Assembly: GCF_023716925.1 (NCBI RefSeq)
Contig: NZ_JAMQQG010000288.1
Location: 1 to 37,329 of the forward strand
DNA length: 37,329 nucleotides
DNA from: Frankia sp. R82
GTDB lineage: Bacteria; Actinomycetota; Actinomycetes; Frankiales; Frankiaceae
Direction: 5' to 3'
Below are positions 26,275 through 34,150 of the stretch, in pieces. Both the position numbers and the translations under genes were made by a program. Below the pieces are notes generated by a model. It made no database searches and was not told where the DNA came from. It saw nothing but the letters and a program-made list of their open reading frames with translations. Positions within the stretch are counted from its first letter, which is position 1. Each line of letters begins with the position of its first letter.

Positions 26275-27965
26275 GGGGCGAATCTCCGCCGGGCCTCGGC
26301 GCGTTGCAGCTTGCCAGAGGGGGTCTTCGGGACCGAACCGGGCGGCAGCACGATCACCTGGTGTGGTGTCACGCCGATCGCGGCGCGCACCTCGTCGGCC
26401 ACCGCGTGCCGCAACGCTTCGTGGTCATCGCCGCGGGTCTCGACGGCGACGGCGAGGCCCTCACCGTCAGGACGAGCGGGCCGTTCGACCGGAAAGGCGA
26501 CGATGTTGCCGGCCCGAGCGCCGGGGGCCCGGGCGGCCGCCCGTTCCACGTCCTCCGGATAGATGTTGCGGCCACCAAGAATGATCACGTCCTTGTGGCG
26601 ACCGCAGACAACGAGCTCGGTATCGACGAGGTAGCCGAGGTCGCCGGTCGCCAACCAGCCGTCGCCGGTGTCGTCACCGTCACCGTCACCGGTGCCGTCA
26701 GCGTCGTCGCGCGACCGGGCCGCGGTCGGTGGCTCGTCGTGGTAGGCGCCCACCGAGGTGCCTCGGACCTGCACCTCGCCGACCGTCCGCTCGGGTAGCA
26801 CCACGTCGGTCTCGGGATCGACCACGCGGAGGGCAAGCCCCGCGATCGGCTCGCCGAGCAGCACCAGGCGCCGGCTTCGAACAGGGCTGCCGTCGTCCGG
26901 ATCGGAGGCCGGATCGACCGGACGGGCGGTGCCGGCGGTGAGGGCGTCCGCGTCGACGAGATCGTAGCGCGGGCCCCGGCCGAGGGCGGAGAAGGTCACG
27001 GCGACCGTGGCCTCGGCCAGACCGTAGGCCGGCATGAAGGCCTCCGGGTGGAATCCGTGTTCGCCCGCGGCGGCCAGGAAGTCATCCACCACCCCCGGGT
27101 CGATCGGCTCGCCCCCGCACAGGGCGTAGGCCAGGCAGGACAGGTCAAGGCGCGGGCCGGTACGCAACAGGCGGGCCGCCAGCGCATAGGCCGATCCGGG
27201 GCCGACCGTGGTGGTGGCGCGGTGATGGGAGATCTGCTGCATCCAGCCTGCCGGCCGGGCGAGGTAGTCGGCGGGGGAGGACAGCAGCGTGTCGCAGCGC
27301 CCGCATGCCATCGGCAGAACGAGTCCGCCGATCAGCCCCATGTCATGGGACAGCGGCAGCCAGGACAGCATCCGTCCGTGCACCGCTTCGTGGCCGGTGG
27401 CCACCCGGATGCCCTCGATGTTCGCCGCAAGGTTGCCGTGGCTGATCCGGGCGATCTTCGGTGCGCCGGTCGTGCCACTGGTGAGCTGCAGGATCGCCGG
27501 GTCGTCGGCGGTCAGGGACGGTGGTCGCCAGGATGTGCGCGGCTGGGCGCCGACCACCTCGGCCAGCGTCACCACCGTGCCGGCACCGCCGGACAGCGCC
27601 GCGATCGCCTGCTCCCACGGGGAGCCGACCAGCACCAGCGGGTCGCCGAGGGCGTGGAAGCGCTCGCGGGTGTCGGCCAGGTAGCGGGCCAGGTCGACGG
27701 TGCGCGCCGGCGTCGGTGCGAGCGTGACACTGGCACCGGCGAGCCAGGCGGCCATGGCCGCGGTCACCGTGGGCCGACCGGTCGAGGCAAGCAGGACGAC
27801 GGGCCGCCCCGGCCGTACCCCGCGTTCCTGCAGGTCGGCGGCGACGCGGCGGGCATCGTCGTGGAGCACGGCCCAGCCGATCCGCTCACCGCCGTCCGGC
27901 GCGAGGAACGTCACCCCGTTCGGACCCGCACTCGCGCGTTTCATGCGATCCAGCAGATACACCAT
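26271..27965 (-). CDS. Fatty-acyl-AMP ligase-like adenylating enzyme
   Basis: 564 residues; ATG 27965 has AGGAAAG nine bases upstream. ANL-superfamily motifs: LQLTSGTTGAPKIARISHGN (A3), SWLPLSHDMGLIGGLVLP and RPAGWMQQISHHRAT (both characteristic of the FAAL branch), YGLAEATVAV (A5), GWLATGDLGYL (A7), RHKDVIILGGRNIYPEDVE (A8) and PKTPSGKLQRAEARR with the A10 lysine. FAALs make acyl-AMP and pass the acyl chain to a carrier protein rather than CoA. An Asp/Gly-rich low-complexity insert sits just before A7. The carrier-protein gene lies 92 bases upstream and a SnoaL-like gene overlaps the stop. The acyl substrate cannot be read. Confidence 0.88.
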   Translation of the reverse strand: MVYLLDRMKRASAGPNGVTFLAPDGGERIGWAVLHDDARRVAADLQERGVRPGRPVVLLASTGRPTVTAAMAAWLAGASVTLAPTPARTVDLARYLADTRERFHALGDPLVLVGSPWEQAIAALSGGAGTVVTLAEVVGAQPRTSWRPPSLTADDPAILQLTSGTTGAPKIARISHGNLAANIEGIRVATGHEAVHGRMLSWLPLSHDMGLIGGLVLPMACGRCDTLLSSPADYLARPAGWMQQISHHRATTTVGPGSAYALAARLLRTGPRLDLSCLAYALCGGEPIDPGVVDDFLAAAGEHGFHPEAFMPAYGLAEATVAVTFSALGRGPRYDLVDADALTAGTARPVDPASDPDDGSPVRSRRLVLLGEPIAGLALRVVDPETDVVLPERTVGEVQVRGTSVGAYHDEPPTAARSRDDADGTGDGDGDDTGDGWLATGDLGYLVDTELVVCGRHKDVIILGGRNIYPEDVERAAARAPGARAGNIVAFPVERPARPDGEGLAVAVETRGDDHEALRHAVADEVRAAIGVTPHQVIVLPPGSVPKTPSGKLQRAEARRRFAP

Positions 27966-28057
27966 TGTTGCCGGCTTTCCTGGGACGGGTGGGCAGGCGT
28001 CGTGTGTTTTTCGGCGGCTCGGTCGCCTGTTCGGTGGCGCTGTCGAGGGAGGCGCGG

Positions 28058-28996
28058 TCAGCGGCCGGCGTCGGTTTTCTCCGGGCTGTCCCGGCTCTGT
28101 GGGTAGGCGGCGAGGACCAGGCGGTCCCAGTATCGACCGCGATAGTAGTCGTGCCGGCGCAGACGCCCCTCAAGCTCGAGTGGGCCACCCGCCGCATTCT
28201 CCCGGCCAGCCCCGGAAAACTGCGGATAATTAAATTCCGGCAGCTCGAAGTACAGTTTCCGAAACGGCCAGATATCGAAGATGTAGCGGACGAAGAGATC
28301 CAGCGCCTCGACCGCGAGACCGGACCCGGTGTAGTCGGCCGACACGGCCGCACCGATGTACGCGAAGCCGAGCGTGAACTCCGGGTTGTAGCAGATCGCG
28401 TGCCCCACCGGCCGGCCGGACTCGATCGACTCGATCACGAACTGCGCCAGCACTCCCTGCCACAGTTCCTGCTCGAACTGCGGGTACGACGGCACCGATC
28501 CCCGGTAGCGCCAGCGGAAGCCGACCTCCGGTGTGACTGCCAGCTCATACAGGAACGGCGTGGACGAGGGCAGCACCGGCATCAACCGCAGGAACCGCCC
28601 GGCCAGGCAGGGCGCCGGGGGCGCCGGCCCACCGCGGTCGGCCGGGGCCGGGGCGGCGGTGGTGACCGAGACCGGGGCGGCCGGTGCTGTGGTCGCCCCG
28701 ACGTGTGTCGCCCGTGCGGGGTCGCCGGAAACGGCCGTCCCGCCCACCCCGGAAAGGGCGGAATCGGCGGGGCGCCCGGCACGATAACAGCCGTACAGCT
28801 CGCCGATGGTCTCGACCTCCAGCCAGTTCGCCTCGGAGATGTCGGCACCGAGCTCCGTGACGAAAAGGCACAGATCGAGCAGGCGGAAGGAATCAAGGCC
28901 GAGATCGGCGTGCAGCCGGCTGTCGGCAGTCACCAGCGAGCCGGAAAAACCGAGCCGGTGGGCGACGAGCTGTTCGAATTCGTCTGGTCGGAGCAT
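28058..28996 (-). CDS. Acyl carrier protein fused to GNAT acyltransferase
   Basis: 312 residues from ATG 28996. Residues 1-75 are an acyl carrier protein: ADSRLHADLGLDSFRLLDL with Ser36 as phosphopantetheine site. Residues 76-130 are a Pro/Ala/Thr-rich linker. Residues 140-300 form a GNAT (RimJ/RimL-like) domain: FVIESIESGRPVGHAICYN, GFAYIGAAVSADYTGSGLAVEAL (the acyl-donor loop), FDIWPFRKLYFELPEFN, LELEGRLRRHDYYRGRYWDRLVLA. A carrier fused to an N-acyltransferase implies transfer of a chain loaded by the FAAL next door onto an amine. Some stretches (28220-28300) have lower GC than their surroundings. No strong ribosome site before the ATG. Confidence 0.8.
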   Translation of the reverse strand: MLRPDEFEQLVAHRLGFSGSLVTADSRLHADLGLDSFRLLDLCLFVTELGADISEANWLEVETIGELYGCYRAGRPADSALSGVGGTAVSGDPARATHVGATTAPAAPVSVTTAAPAPADRGGPAPPAPCLAGRFLRLMPVLPSSTPFLYELAVTPEVGFRWRYRGSVPSYPQFEQELWQGVLAQFVIESIESGRPVGHAICYNPEFTLGFAYIGAAVSADYTGSGLAVEALDLFVRYIFDIWPFRKLYFELPEFNYPQFSGAGRENAAGGPLELEGRLRRHDYYRGRYWDRLVLAAYPQSRDSPEKTDAGR

Positions 28997-29238
28997 GCTA
29001 CCCGTTCTGCGGGAACGTAAGGCAAAACGTCATGACGATTTCGGACAGGTGGGATGTCGCTGACGTTAGCAAGGGAGCCGAACGACCGCAATGTCGCTGA
29101 CCCGTTTCGGCTAGCGCGCCCGGTCGCCGACGGGCCGAAGGACCCGCGTCACGTGCCCCGCGCCCGCGAGCGGGTTCGGCACCCCGGGGCCGGGTCGTCG
29201 AGACCTGGACCCCGGAGGTGCCGGGTAGCAGCCGGGAA

Positions 29239-30645
29239 TCAGTAGGAGCGTGCGATCAGGGCGACGAGGTCCTCGGCGGGGGTGCCGGCATCGGGGATCG
29301 CACCATCAGTGGTCTGCAGACAGCGGACGGTGAGCGCATCCTCGGCCAGCCTCGCCTCGCCCTCCTCGCCCACGGCGGACCAGGGGATGCGGGCGAACCC
29401 GGTGGCGGCAGCCGCGGCGGCGTCGGCGACGGTGGCCACCTCCGTGGTTCGACTGTCGCGTAGTGCCACGGCCTCGGCGTACAGCCCGGCCTGGACGTCG
29501 TCGAGCGCCGCCGGCACGCGCGCGGTGACCTCGGCCAGGGGGACTGGGGTCTTCACCGACGTGTCGCGGCGCACCACGGTGACGGTGCCGGCGGCGAGGT
29601 CGCGCGGGCCGACCTCGACCCGGACGGGTATGCCCTTGATCTCGGCGTCGGTGACCCGGCGGCCGAAGGACAGGCCCGGCCGGGCATCGAGCTGGACGCG
29701 CAGGCCGGCACCGGTCAGTGACGTGACGAGCTCCCGGGCGGCAGCCACCACGGCCTCGTCGTCGCGGACCGGCAGGACGACGACCTGGGTGGCGGCGAGC
29801 CGCGGCGGGATGCGCAGGCCGTTGTCGTCACCGTGCGCCATGATCAGGCCGCCGACCATCCGGGTGGAGCAACCCCAGGAGGTCGTCCAGGCCAGATGGC
29901 GGGCGCCGTCGGAGCCGAGGAAGTCGATGTCGAAGGCGCGGGCGAAGTTCTGGCCGAGCTCATGGCTGGTCGCCATCTGCAGCGCCTTGCCGTCGCCCAT
30001 CATGCCCTCGCAGGTCATGGTGTTCGTGGCGCCGGCGAACCGCTCGCGGCGGGTCTTGACCCCGACGAACACCGGGATCGCGAGCACGTGGGTGAGGAAG
30101 TCGCGGTAGACCTCCAGCGCGATGCGACGAGCGTAGGCGGCCGCGTCGGCGGAGTCGGCGTGCGCGGTGTGCCCCTCCTGCCAGAGGAACTCGCTGCTGC
30201 GCAGGAACAGCCGCGGACGCAGTTCCCAGCGCACGACGTTGGCCCACTGGTTGAGCAACAACGGCAGGTCACGGTAGCTCTGGGTCCACTTGGCCAGATA
30301 CTCGCCGATGACGGTCTCGCTGGTGGGCCGCACGACGACCGGCTCTTCGAGCTCCTTGCCGCCACCGATGGTGACGACGGCGAGCTCCGGGCTGAAACCC
30401 TCGACGTGCTCGGCCTCCCGGCGCAGATAGCTCTCCGGGATAAACAGCGGGAAGTAGGCATTCTGTGCCCCCGCCGCCTTGATCCGGGCGTCGACCTCGG
30501 CCTGCATCCGTTCCCAGAGCGCATAGCCGTACGGTCGGATCACCTGCGTGCCGCGGACGGGGCCGTTCTCGGCCAGCTCGGCCTTGGCGAGCACATCCTG
30601 GTACCAGCGCGGGAAGTCAGTTGCCCGGGGAGTGAGTACAGCCAC
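29239..30645 (-). CDS. proS: Prolyl-tRNA synthetase, archaeal/eukaryotic type
   Basis: 468 residues from GTG 30645, which follows a TATCGT -10 element by six bases; the frame upstream to 30801 is not conserved. Class II motifs: VIRPYGYALWERMQ (motif 1), VVRPTSETV and NQWANVVRWELRPRLFLRSS(EFLWQEGHTA) (motif 2), then the anticodon-binding domain from about residue 290 and a C-terminal domain ending in Tyr (IARSY). There is no bacterial-type editing insertion between motifs 2 and 3. The HTAHAD and GATNTMTCEGMMGDGKALQM blocks resemble human EPRS and archaeal ProRS. The C-terminal zinc site is largely lost (one Cys). Whether this is the only ProRS of the cell cannot be told from this window. Confidence 0.92.
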   Translation of the reverse strand: MAVLTPRATDFPRWYQDVLAKAELAENGPVRGTQVIRPYGYALWERMQAEVDARIKAAGAQNAYFPLFIPESYLRREAEHVEGFSPELAVVTIGGGKELEEPVVVRPTSETVIGEYLAKWTQSYRDLPLLLNQWANVVRWELRPRLFLRSSEFLWQEGHTAHADSADAAAYARRIALEVYRDFLTHVLAIPVFVGVKTRRERFAGATNTMTCEGMMGDGKALQMATSHELGQNFARAFDIDFLGSDGARHLAWTTSWGCSTRMVGGLIMAHGDDNGLRIPPRLAATQVVVLPVRDDEAVVAAARELVTSLTGAGLRVQLDARPGLSFGRRVTDAEIKGIPVRVEVGPRDLAAGTVTVVRRDTSVKTPVPLAEVTARVPAALDDVQAGLYAEAVALRDSRTTEVATVADAAAAAATGFARIPWSAVGEEGEARLAEDALTVRCLQTTDGAIPDAGTPAEDLVALIARSY

Positions 30646-30651
30646 CGCACC

Positions 30652-30657
30652 ACGATA
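30652..30657 (-). promoter_or_regulatory. -10 element of proS, leaderless arrangement
   Basis: On minus, TATCGT lies six bases before the GTG start and no ribosome site intervenes, the same layout as at 15929 and 24253. Confidence 0.4.
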
Positions 30658-30727
30658 TTGCCTGGGCCGGACAGTTCCGCGCCGGGACGCCGCCGGCGCC
30701 GCAGCGGGCCGGGCGCCGGCGGCGCCG

Positions 30728-31003
30728 TCACCCGCGGGGCGGATCGTCCGGCACGCCGCGGGGGACCTCCCGGAAGACCAGCGAAACGTCCACGTCGCCA
30801 TGGTGACTGATCAGGCTCGCGGCCGGCGGAATCAGGATCATCGCGGTCGTCAGGTCGGCCGCGGTGGCCCCGGGCGCAAGGGTCAGCTCGTGCCGCACGG
30901 CCGGGCCGTCATGGACGGTGACCATCTCGGCGAGAGACGGGGGACGTCCCCCGAAACCCGGGCGGGGCTCGGGCAGGAGAGCGTCGCTGTCGACGGTGTT
31001 CAT
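30728..31003 (-). CDS. Small protein of unknown family
   Basis: 91 residues from ATG 31003 with GGAGGAC about ten bases upstream; the frame before this is unlikely to be translated. No signal or membrane segment. The N-terminal 20 residues are polar. The body (EMVTVHDGPAVRHELTLAPGATAADLTTAMILIPPAASLISHHGDVDVSLVFREVP) looks like a small alpha/beta fold. I do not recognise it. It lies 82 bases upstream of proS on the same strand and is preceded by a 16-bp tandem repeat array and an inverted repeat, so its promoter region is unusually structured. Confidence 0.65.
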   Translation of the reverse strand: MNTVDSDALLPEPRPGFGGRPPSLAEMVTVHDGPAVRHELTLAPGATAADLTTAMILIPPAASLISHHGDVDVSLVFREVPRGVPDDPPRG

Positions 31004-31090
31004 CTTCGGGCTGTCCTCCGGTGCGTCGTTCAGGTGGGCAGGGGCGGCGCGAGGTGGGACGACAGGGATGGGCTGAGCGATCTGGCGGCC

Positions 31091-31154
31091 GGGTGTCGGA
31101 GCGGTCGGGTGTCGGAACGGCTGGGTGTCGGAACGGCTGGGTGCCGGAACGGTT
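31091..31154. repeat. Four 16-bp tandem repeats
   Basis: Unit GGGTGTCGGAACGGCT at 31107 and 31123 (exact), flanked by variants at 31091 (GGGTGTCGGAGCGGTC) and 31139 (GGGTGCCGGAACGGTT). No spacers, so not CRISPR. Sits in the 5' region of the 91-aa gene. Confidence 0.95.
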
Positions 31155-31170
31155 GGAAATCCCTGCGATA

Positions 31171-31199
31171 CTGTCAGCAACATGGATGTTGCTTGACAG
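31171..31199. promoter_or_regulatory. Inverted repeat, candidate operator
   Basis: CTGTCAGCAACAT (31171-31183), two bases, then ATGTTGCTTGACAG (31186-31199): near-perfect dyad with one extra base in the right arm, in AT-richer sequence next to the tandem repeats. Size and shape fit a dimeric repressor site. Confidence 0.55.
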
Positions 31200-31326
31200 C
31201 AAATCACGGGAGAGCCGTGAAGGCTACGGGAGATCTGGGGGCAGATCGGACGTCGGGTAACCGCGGACGAACATCCTGATCATCTGCGTAGCGCCCCGCG
31301 CGGCTTGGCCGCTTCGTCGGCTGCGT

Positions 31327-31352
31327 CCCACTGTGTGGACGGGCACAGTGGG
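31327..31352. repeat. Hairpin in the gap before pstS
   Basis: CCCACTGTG (31327-31335) pairs exactly with CACAGTGGG (31344-31352), eight-base loop. The 31004-31790 gap otherwise holds the repeats, dyad and Pho-box listed separately; I see no gene in it. Confidence 0.6.
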
Positions 31353-31684
31353 CCAGGTGTGGGCAGGTGGCCCGGGGATGAACATTCGCCGCTGCCGGAA
31401 CATCCACCGCGACCATCCTGATGACCTTCGATGACACTCAAATGCCACAATTCGGATAGCCGCTCCGGCGGTGTTGTCCCGTTGTGACTGGGTGGTGTGC
31501 GGCGCCGTCATCGTTCGCGATCGGGATTGCGGCTGGTCGGACCACCTGATCTTCGGTCGATCTAACCTTCAGTGAGATTGTCGGTGCACGTTGTTATGGA
31601 TGTGTCGTGCCCGGGAAGGTCAACGGGTCGAAAATCCCCCGACATGGATGTGTTCTGGTTGGTGACTGGTTGGCGTATGCGCCT

Positions 31685-31702
31685 GTTCATCTTTCGTTCA
31701 TC
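31685..31702 (+). promoter_or_regulatory. Pho-box-like direct repeat upstream of pstS
   Basis: Two exact GTTCATC units at 31685 and 31696, 11 bases apart, the period of actinobacterial PhoP boxes (GTTCACC-type units every 11 bases). It lies 88 bases before the pstS start. Flanking units at the same period are degenerate. Confidence 0.65.
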
Positions 31703-31790
31703 CCGAATCGCTTCGATTCTCGCCGGCACCCCGGTCCGGGGGGCGGACGACATTCGGCGCCGGGCTCGGCGCTGGGACGAAGGGTTGCTT

Positions 31791-32897
31791 GTGAAGCTAG
31801 GCAAGCGTCAGGCCGCGGTCGGGGCCGCGATGGTGGCACTGCTCACCGTGGCAGCATGTGGAACTGACGACAACAACGACGCGGGTGGGACCACCGCGGC
31901 TTCGGCGAGCGCCAGTGCGATCGCCTGCGCCAAGGGGTCGATCACCGGGTCGGGCTCCTCGGCGCAGAAGAACGCCGTGGACGAGTGGGTCAAGGCGTAC
32001 CAGGACGCCTGTTCCGGTGCGACGATCAACTACCAGTCGACCGGCTCCTCGACCGGTCGTCAGCAGTTCATCTCCAAGCAGGTCACCTTCGCCGGCTCCG
32101 ACTCGGCGCTCAAGGACCAGCAGAAGACCGACGCGGACAAGCGCTGCGCGCCCGGCACCGCGGTCGACCTGCCGATGGCCGTCGGCCCGGTCTCGCTGAT
32201 GTACAACCTCTCGGGTGTCAAGGACCTGAAGCTGTCCGCGGAGACGCTGGCGGGGATCTTCTCCGGCAAGATCACCAAGTGGGACGACGCGGCGATCAAG
32301 GCTGAGAACAGCGGCGTGTCGCTGCCGTCCGCGACGATCGCCACGGTGCACCGCTCCGACGGCTCCGGCACGACGGACAACTTCACCAAGTTCCTCAAGG
32401 GCGCCGGCGGCAGCGCCTGGACGTTCGACTCCGGCTCCGACTGGAAGGCCCCGGGCGGCCAGGGCGCCAAGGGCAGTGACGGCGTCACCTCCACGGTGAA
32501 GTCCACCGAGAACTCCATCGGGTACGCGGAGCTCTCCTACGCCGAGAACGCCGGCCTGTCCACGGTCAAGGTCAAGAACGCGGCCGGCGAGTACATCGCG
32601 CCGAGCACCGACGGTGCCTCCCTGGGCCTGGGCACCGCGAAGATCGCCGACGGCGACGACCTGAAGCTGACCTTCGACTACACGACCGCCACCAAGGGTG
32701 CCTACCCCGTGTACCTGGTGACCTACGAGATCGCCTGCACCTCGGGTCTGCCGGCCGACCAGGCCGCGCTGGTCAAGTCCTTCCTGACCTACACCGCCTC
32801 GGACGCGGCCCAGTCGTCGATCGGTGACCTCGGCTACGCGCCGCTGCCGGACGCCGTCGCCAGCAAGGTCCGCGCGGTCATCGCCAAGCTCGCCTGA
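31791..32897 (+). CDS. pstS: Phosphate-binding lipoprotein PstS
   Basis: 368 residues from GTG 31791 with GAAGGG seven bases upstream; the longer reading from 31572 covers promoter sequence. Lipoprotein signal LLTVAAC with lipid-anchored Cys23, then a Ser/Ala/Thr linker. Phosphate-site blocks: ITGSGSSAQKNAVDEW, YQSTGSSTGRQQFISKQVTFAGSD, PMAVGPVSLMYNLSGV and VHRSDGSGTTDNFTKFL. It captures phosphate outside the membrane for PstCAB. First gene of pstSCAB, preceded by a Pho-box-like repeat and followed by a hairpin that may raise its level above the rest of the operon. Confidence 0.95.
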   Translation: MKLGKRQAAVGAAMVALLTVAACGTDDNNDAGGTTAASASASAIACAKGSITGSGSSAQKNAVDEWVKAYQDACSGATINYQSTGSSTGRQQFISKQVTFAGSDSALKDQQKTDADKRCAPGTAVDLPMAVGPVSLMYNLSGVKDLKLSAETLAGIFSGKITKWDDAAIKAENSGVSLPSATIATVHRSDGSGTTDNFTKFLKGAGGSAWTFDSGSDWKAPGGQGAKGSDGVTSTVKSTENSIGYAELSYAENAGLSTVKVKNAAGEYIAPSTDGASLGLGTAKIADGDDLKLTFDYTTATKGAYPVYLVTYEIACTSGLPADQAALVKSFLTYTASDAAQSSIGDLGYAPLPDAVASKVRAVIAKLA

Positions 32898-32899
32898 CC

Positions 32900-32933
32900 G
32901 ATCCACCGCACCACCTGATCCACCGCACCACCT
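32900..32933. repeat. 17-bp tandem duplication after pstS
   Basis: GATCCACCGCACCACCT occurs twice without a gap (32900-32916, 32917-32933), directly downstream of the pstS stop; further GATC-ACC fragments follow to about 32951. Confidence 0.9.
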
Positions 32934-32990
32934 GATCAACCCGATCCACCTGCATCACCGCACGGCCAGCACCACCTGACCGGACCCGGC

Positions 32991-33030
32991 CGAACCCGCG
33001 GTGGGGACTACGTGCCCCGCCGCGGGTTCG
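32991..33030 (+). terminator. Strong hairpin between pstS and pstC (attenuator candidate)
   Basis: 32991-33008 pairs with 33012-33030: 11 paired bases, one G-T wobble, four more G-C pairs and a single bulge, three-base loop. No T-tract. The pstC ribosome site AAGGAGAGG follows at 33041. Likely partial terminator or 3' stabiliser of pstS mRNA. Confidence 0.75.
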
Positions 33031-33052
33031 TCGGCGTATCAAGGAGAGGACC

Positions 33053-34150
33053 ATGACGACGGAGCCGGACAGCTCGGCGCAGTCAGCCGAGCAGCGGGGG
33101 GCCGCTTCGGCGACGGTCCCGCCGACAGACGGGCCGGACGGGGACCCCACCCGTGGGTCCACCACCGGCGGCCCGGCCCCTGAGCCGGCCGCGCTCGCCC
33201 CGCCGCCGGCCGCGCCCGCGGGCAAGGCCACGATCGGCAAGGCCGACGTGGCCTTCAAGAACCTCACCCGGGCCGCCGGCCTCGGGCTGCTCGCGCTGAT
33301 CGTCGCGATCGCGCTGTTCCTGGTGCTGCGGGCGACGCACGCGCTCGGGCAGAACGACGGGAACTTCCTGACCACCCAGGAGTGGTTCCCCAACCAGGAC
33401 CCGCCGAAGTTCGGGGTGGCGGCCCTGCTGTTCGGCACGATCGTGACCGCCGCCATCGCGATGGTCATCGCGGTTCCGGTGGCCGTCGGGATCGCCCTGT
33501 TCATCACCGTCTACGCGCCCCGCCGGCTCGCCTCGCCGCTGGGTTACATCGTCGACCTGCTGGCCGCGGTGCCCAGCGTCGTCTACGGCCTGTGGGGCCT
33601 GCTGGTGCTCGCCCCGCACATGAAGGGCATCCAGCTCTGGCTGAGTGACTACTTCGGCTGGATCCCGCTGTTTCGCGCGGACTCGGTGGGCCGGTCGTTC
33701 TTCGTCGCCGGCGTCGTGCTCGCGATCATGATCCTGCCAATCGTCGCGGCACTGTCGCGCGAGGTGTTCCTGCAGGTGCCCACCGCCCACCGCGAGGCGG
33801 CCCTGGCGCTGGGCGCCACCCGCTGGGAGATGATCCGCACGGCGGTGCTGCCCTACGGCAAGCCCGGGGTGATCAGTGCGTCGATGCTGGGCCTGGGCCG
33901 GGCGATGGGCGAGACGATCGCCGTCGCGCTGGTCCTGCCCGCCTCGTTCAAGATCTCCTGGAACTGGCTCGAGCCCGCCGGTAACACCATCGCGGCCAAC
34001 GTCGCGAACGGCTGGGGTGAGGCCAACGACATCGGTCGCGGCGCGCTGATCGCGTCCGGCCTCGTACTGTTCATCGTCACGATGATCGTCAATATCATCG
34101 CGCGGGCCATCGTGGCGCGTCGCCGTGACTTCTCCGGGAGCTCCGCATGA
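33053..34150 (+). CDS. pstC: Phosphate ABC transporter permease PstC
   Basis: 365 residues; ATG 33053 with AAGGAGAGG upstream, the best ribosome site in the operon. A 60-residue Pro/Ala/Gly-rich cytoplasmic N-terminus is longer than usual. Six membrane spans follow, with the EAA loop HREAALALGATRWEMIRTAVLPYGKPG that docks with PstB and the family stretch LGLGRAMGETIAVALVLPAS. Stop overlaps the pstA start by four bases. Confidence 0.95.
   Translation: MTTEPDSSAQSAEQRGAASATVPPTDGPDGDPTRGSTTGGPAPEPAALAPPPAAPAGKATIGKADVAFKNLTRAAGLGLLALIVAIALFLVLRATHALGQNDGNFLTTQEWFPNQDPPKFGVAALLFGTIVTAAIAMVIAVPVAVGIALFITVYAPRRLASPLGYIVDLLAAVPSVVYGLWGLLVLAPHMKGIQLWLSDYFGWIPLFRADSVGRSFFVAGVVLAIMILPIVAALSREVFLQVPTAHREAALALGATRWEMIRTAVLPYGKPGVISASMLGLGRAMGETIAVALVLPASFKISWNWLEPAGNTIAANVANGWGEANDIGRGALIASGLVLFIVTMIVNIIARAIVARRRDFSGSSA

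Noticed and set aside
31091-31154. CRISPR array
   Set aside because: Units are 16 bases, contiguous, and have no spacers or cas genes nearby.
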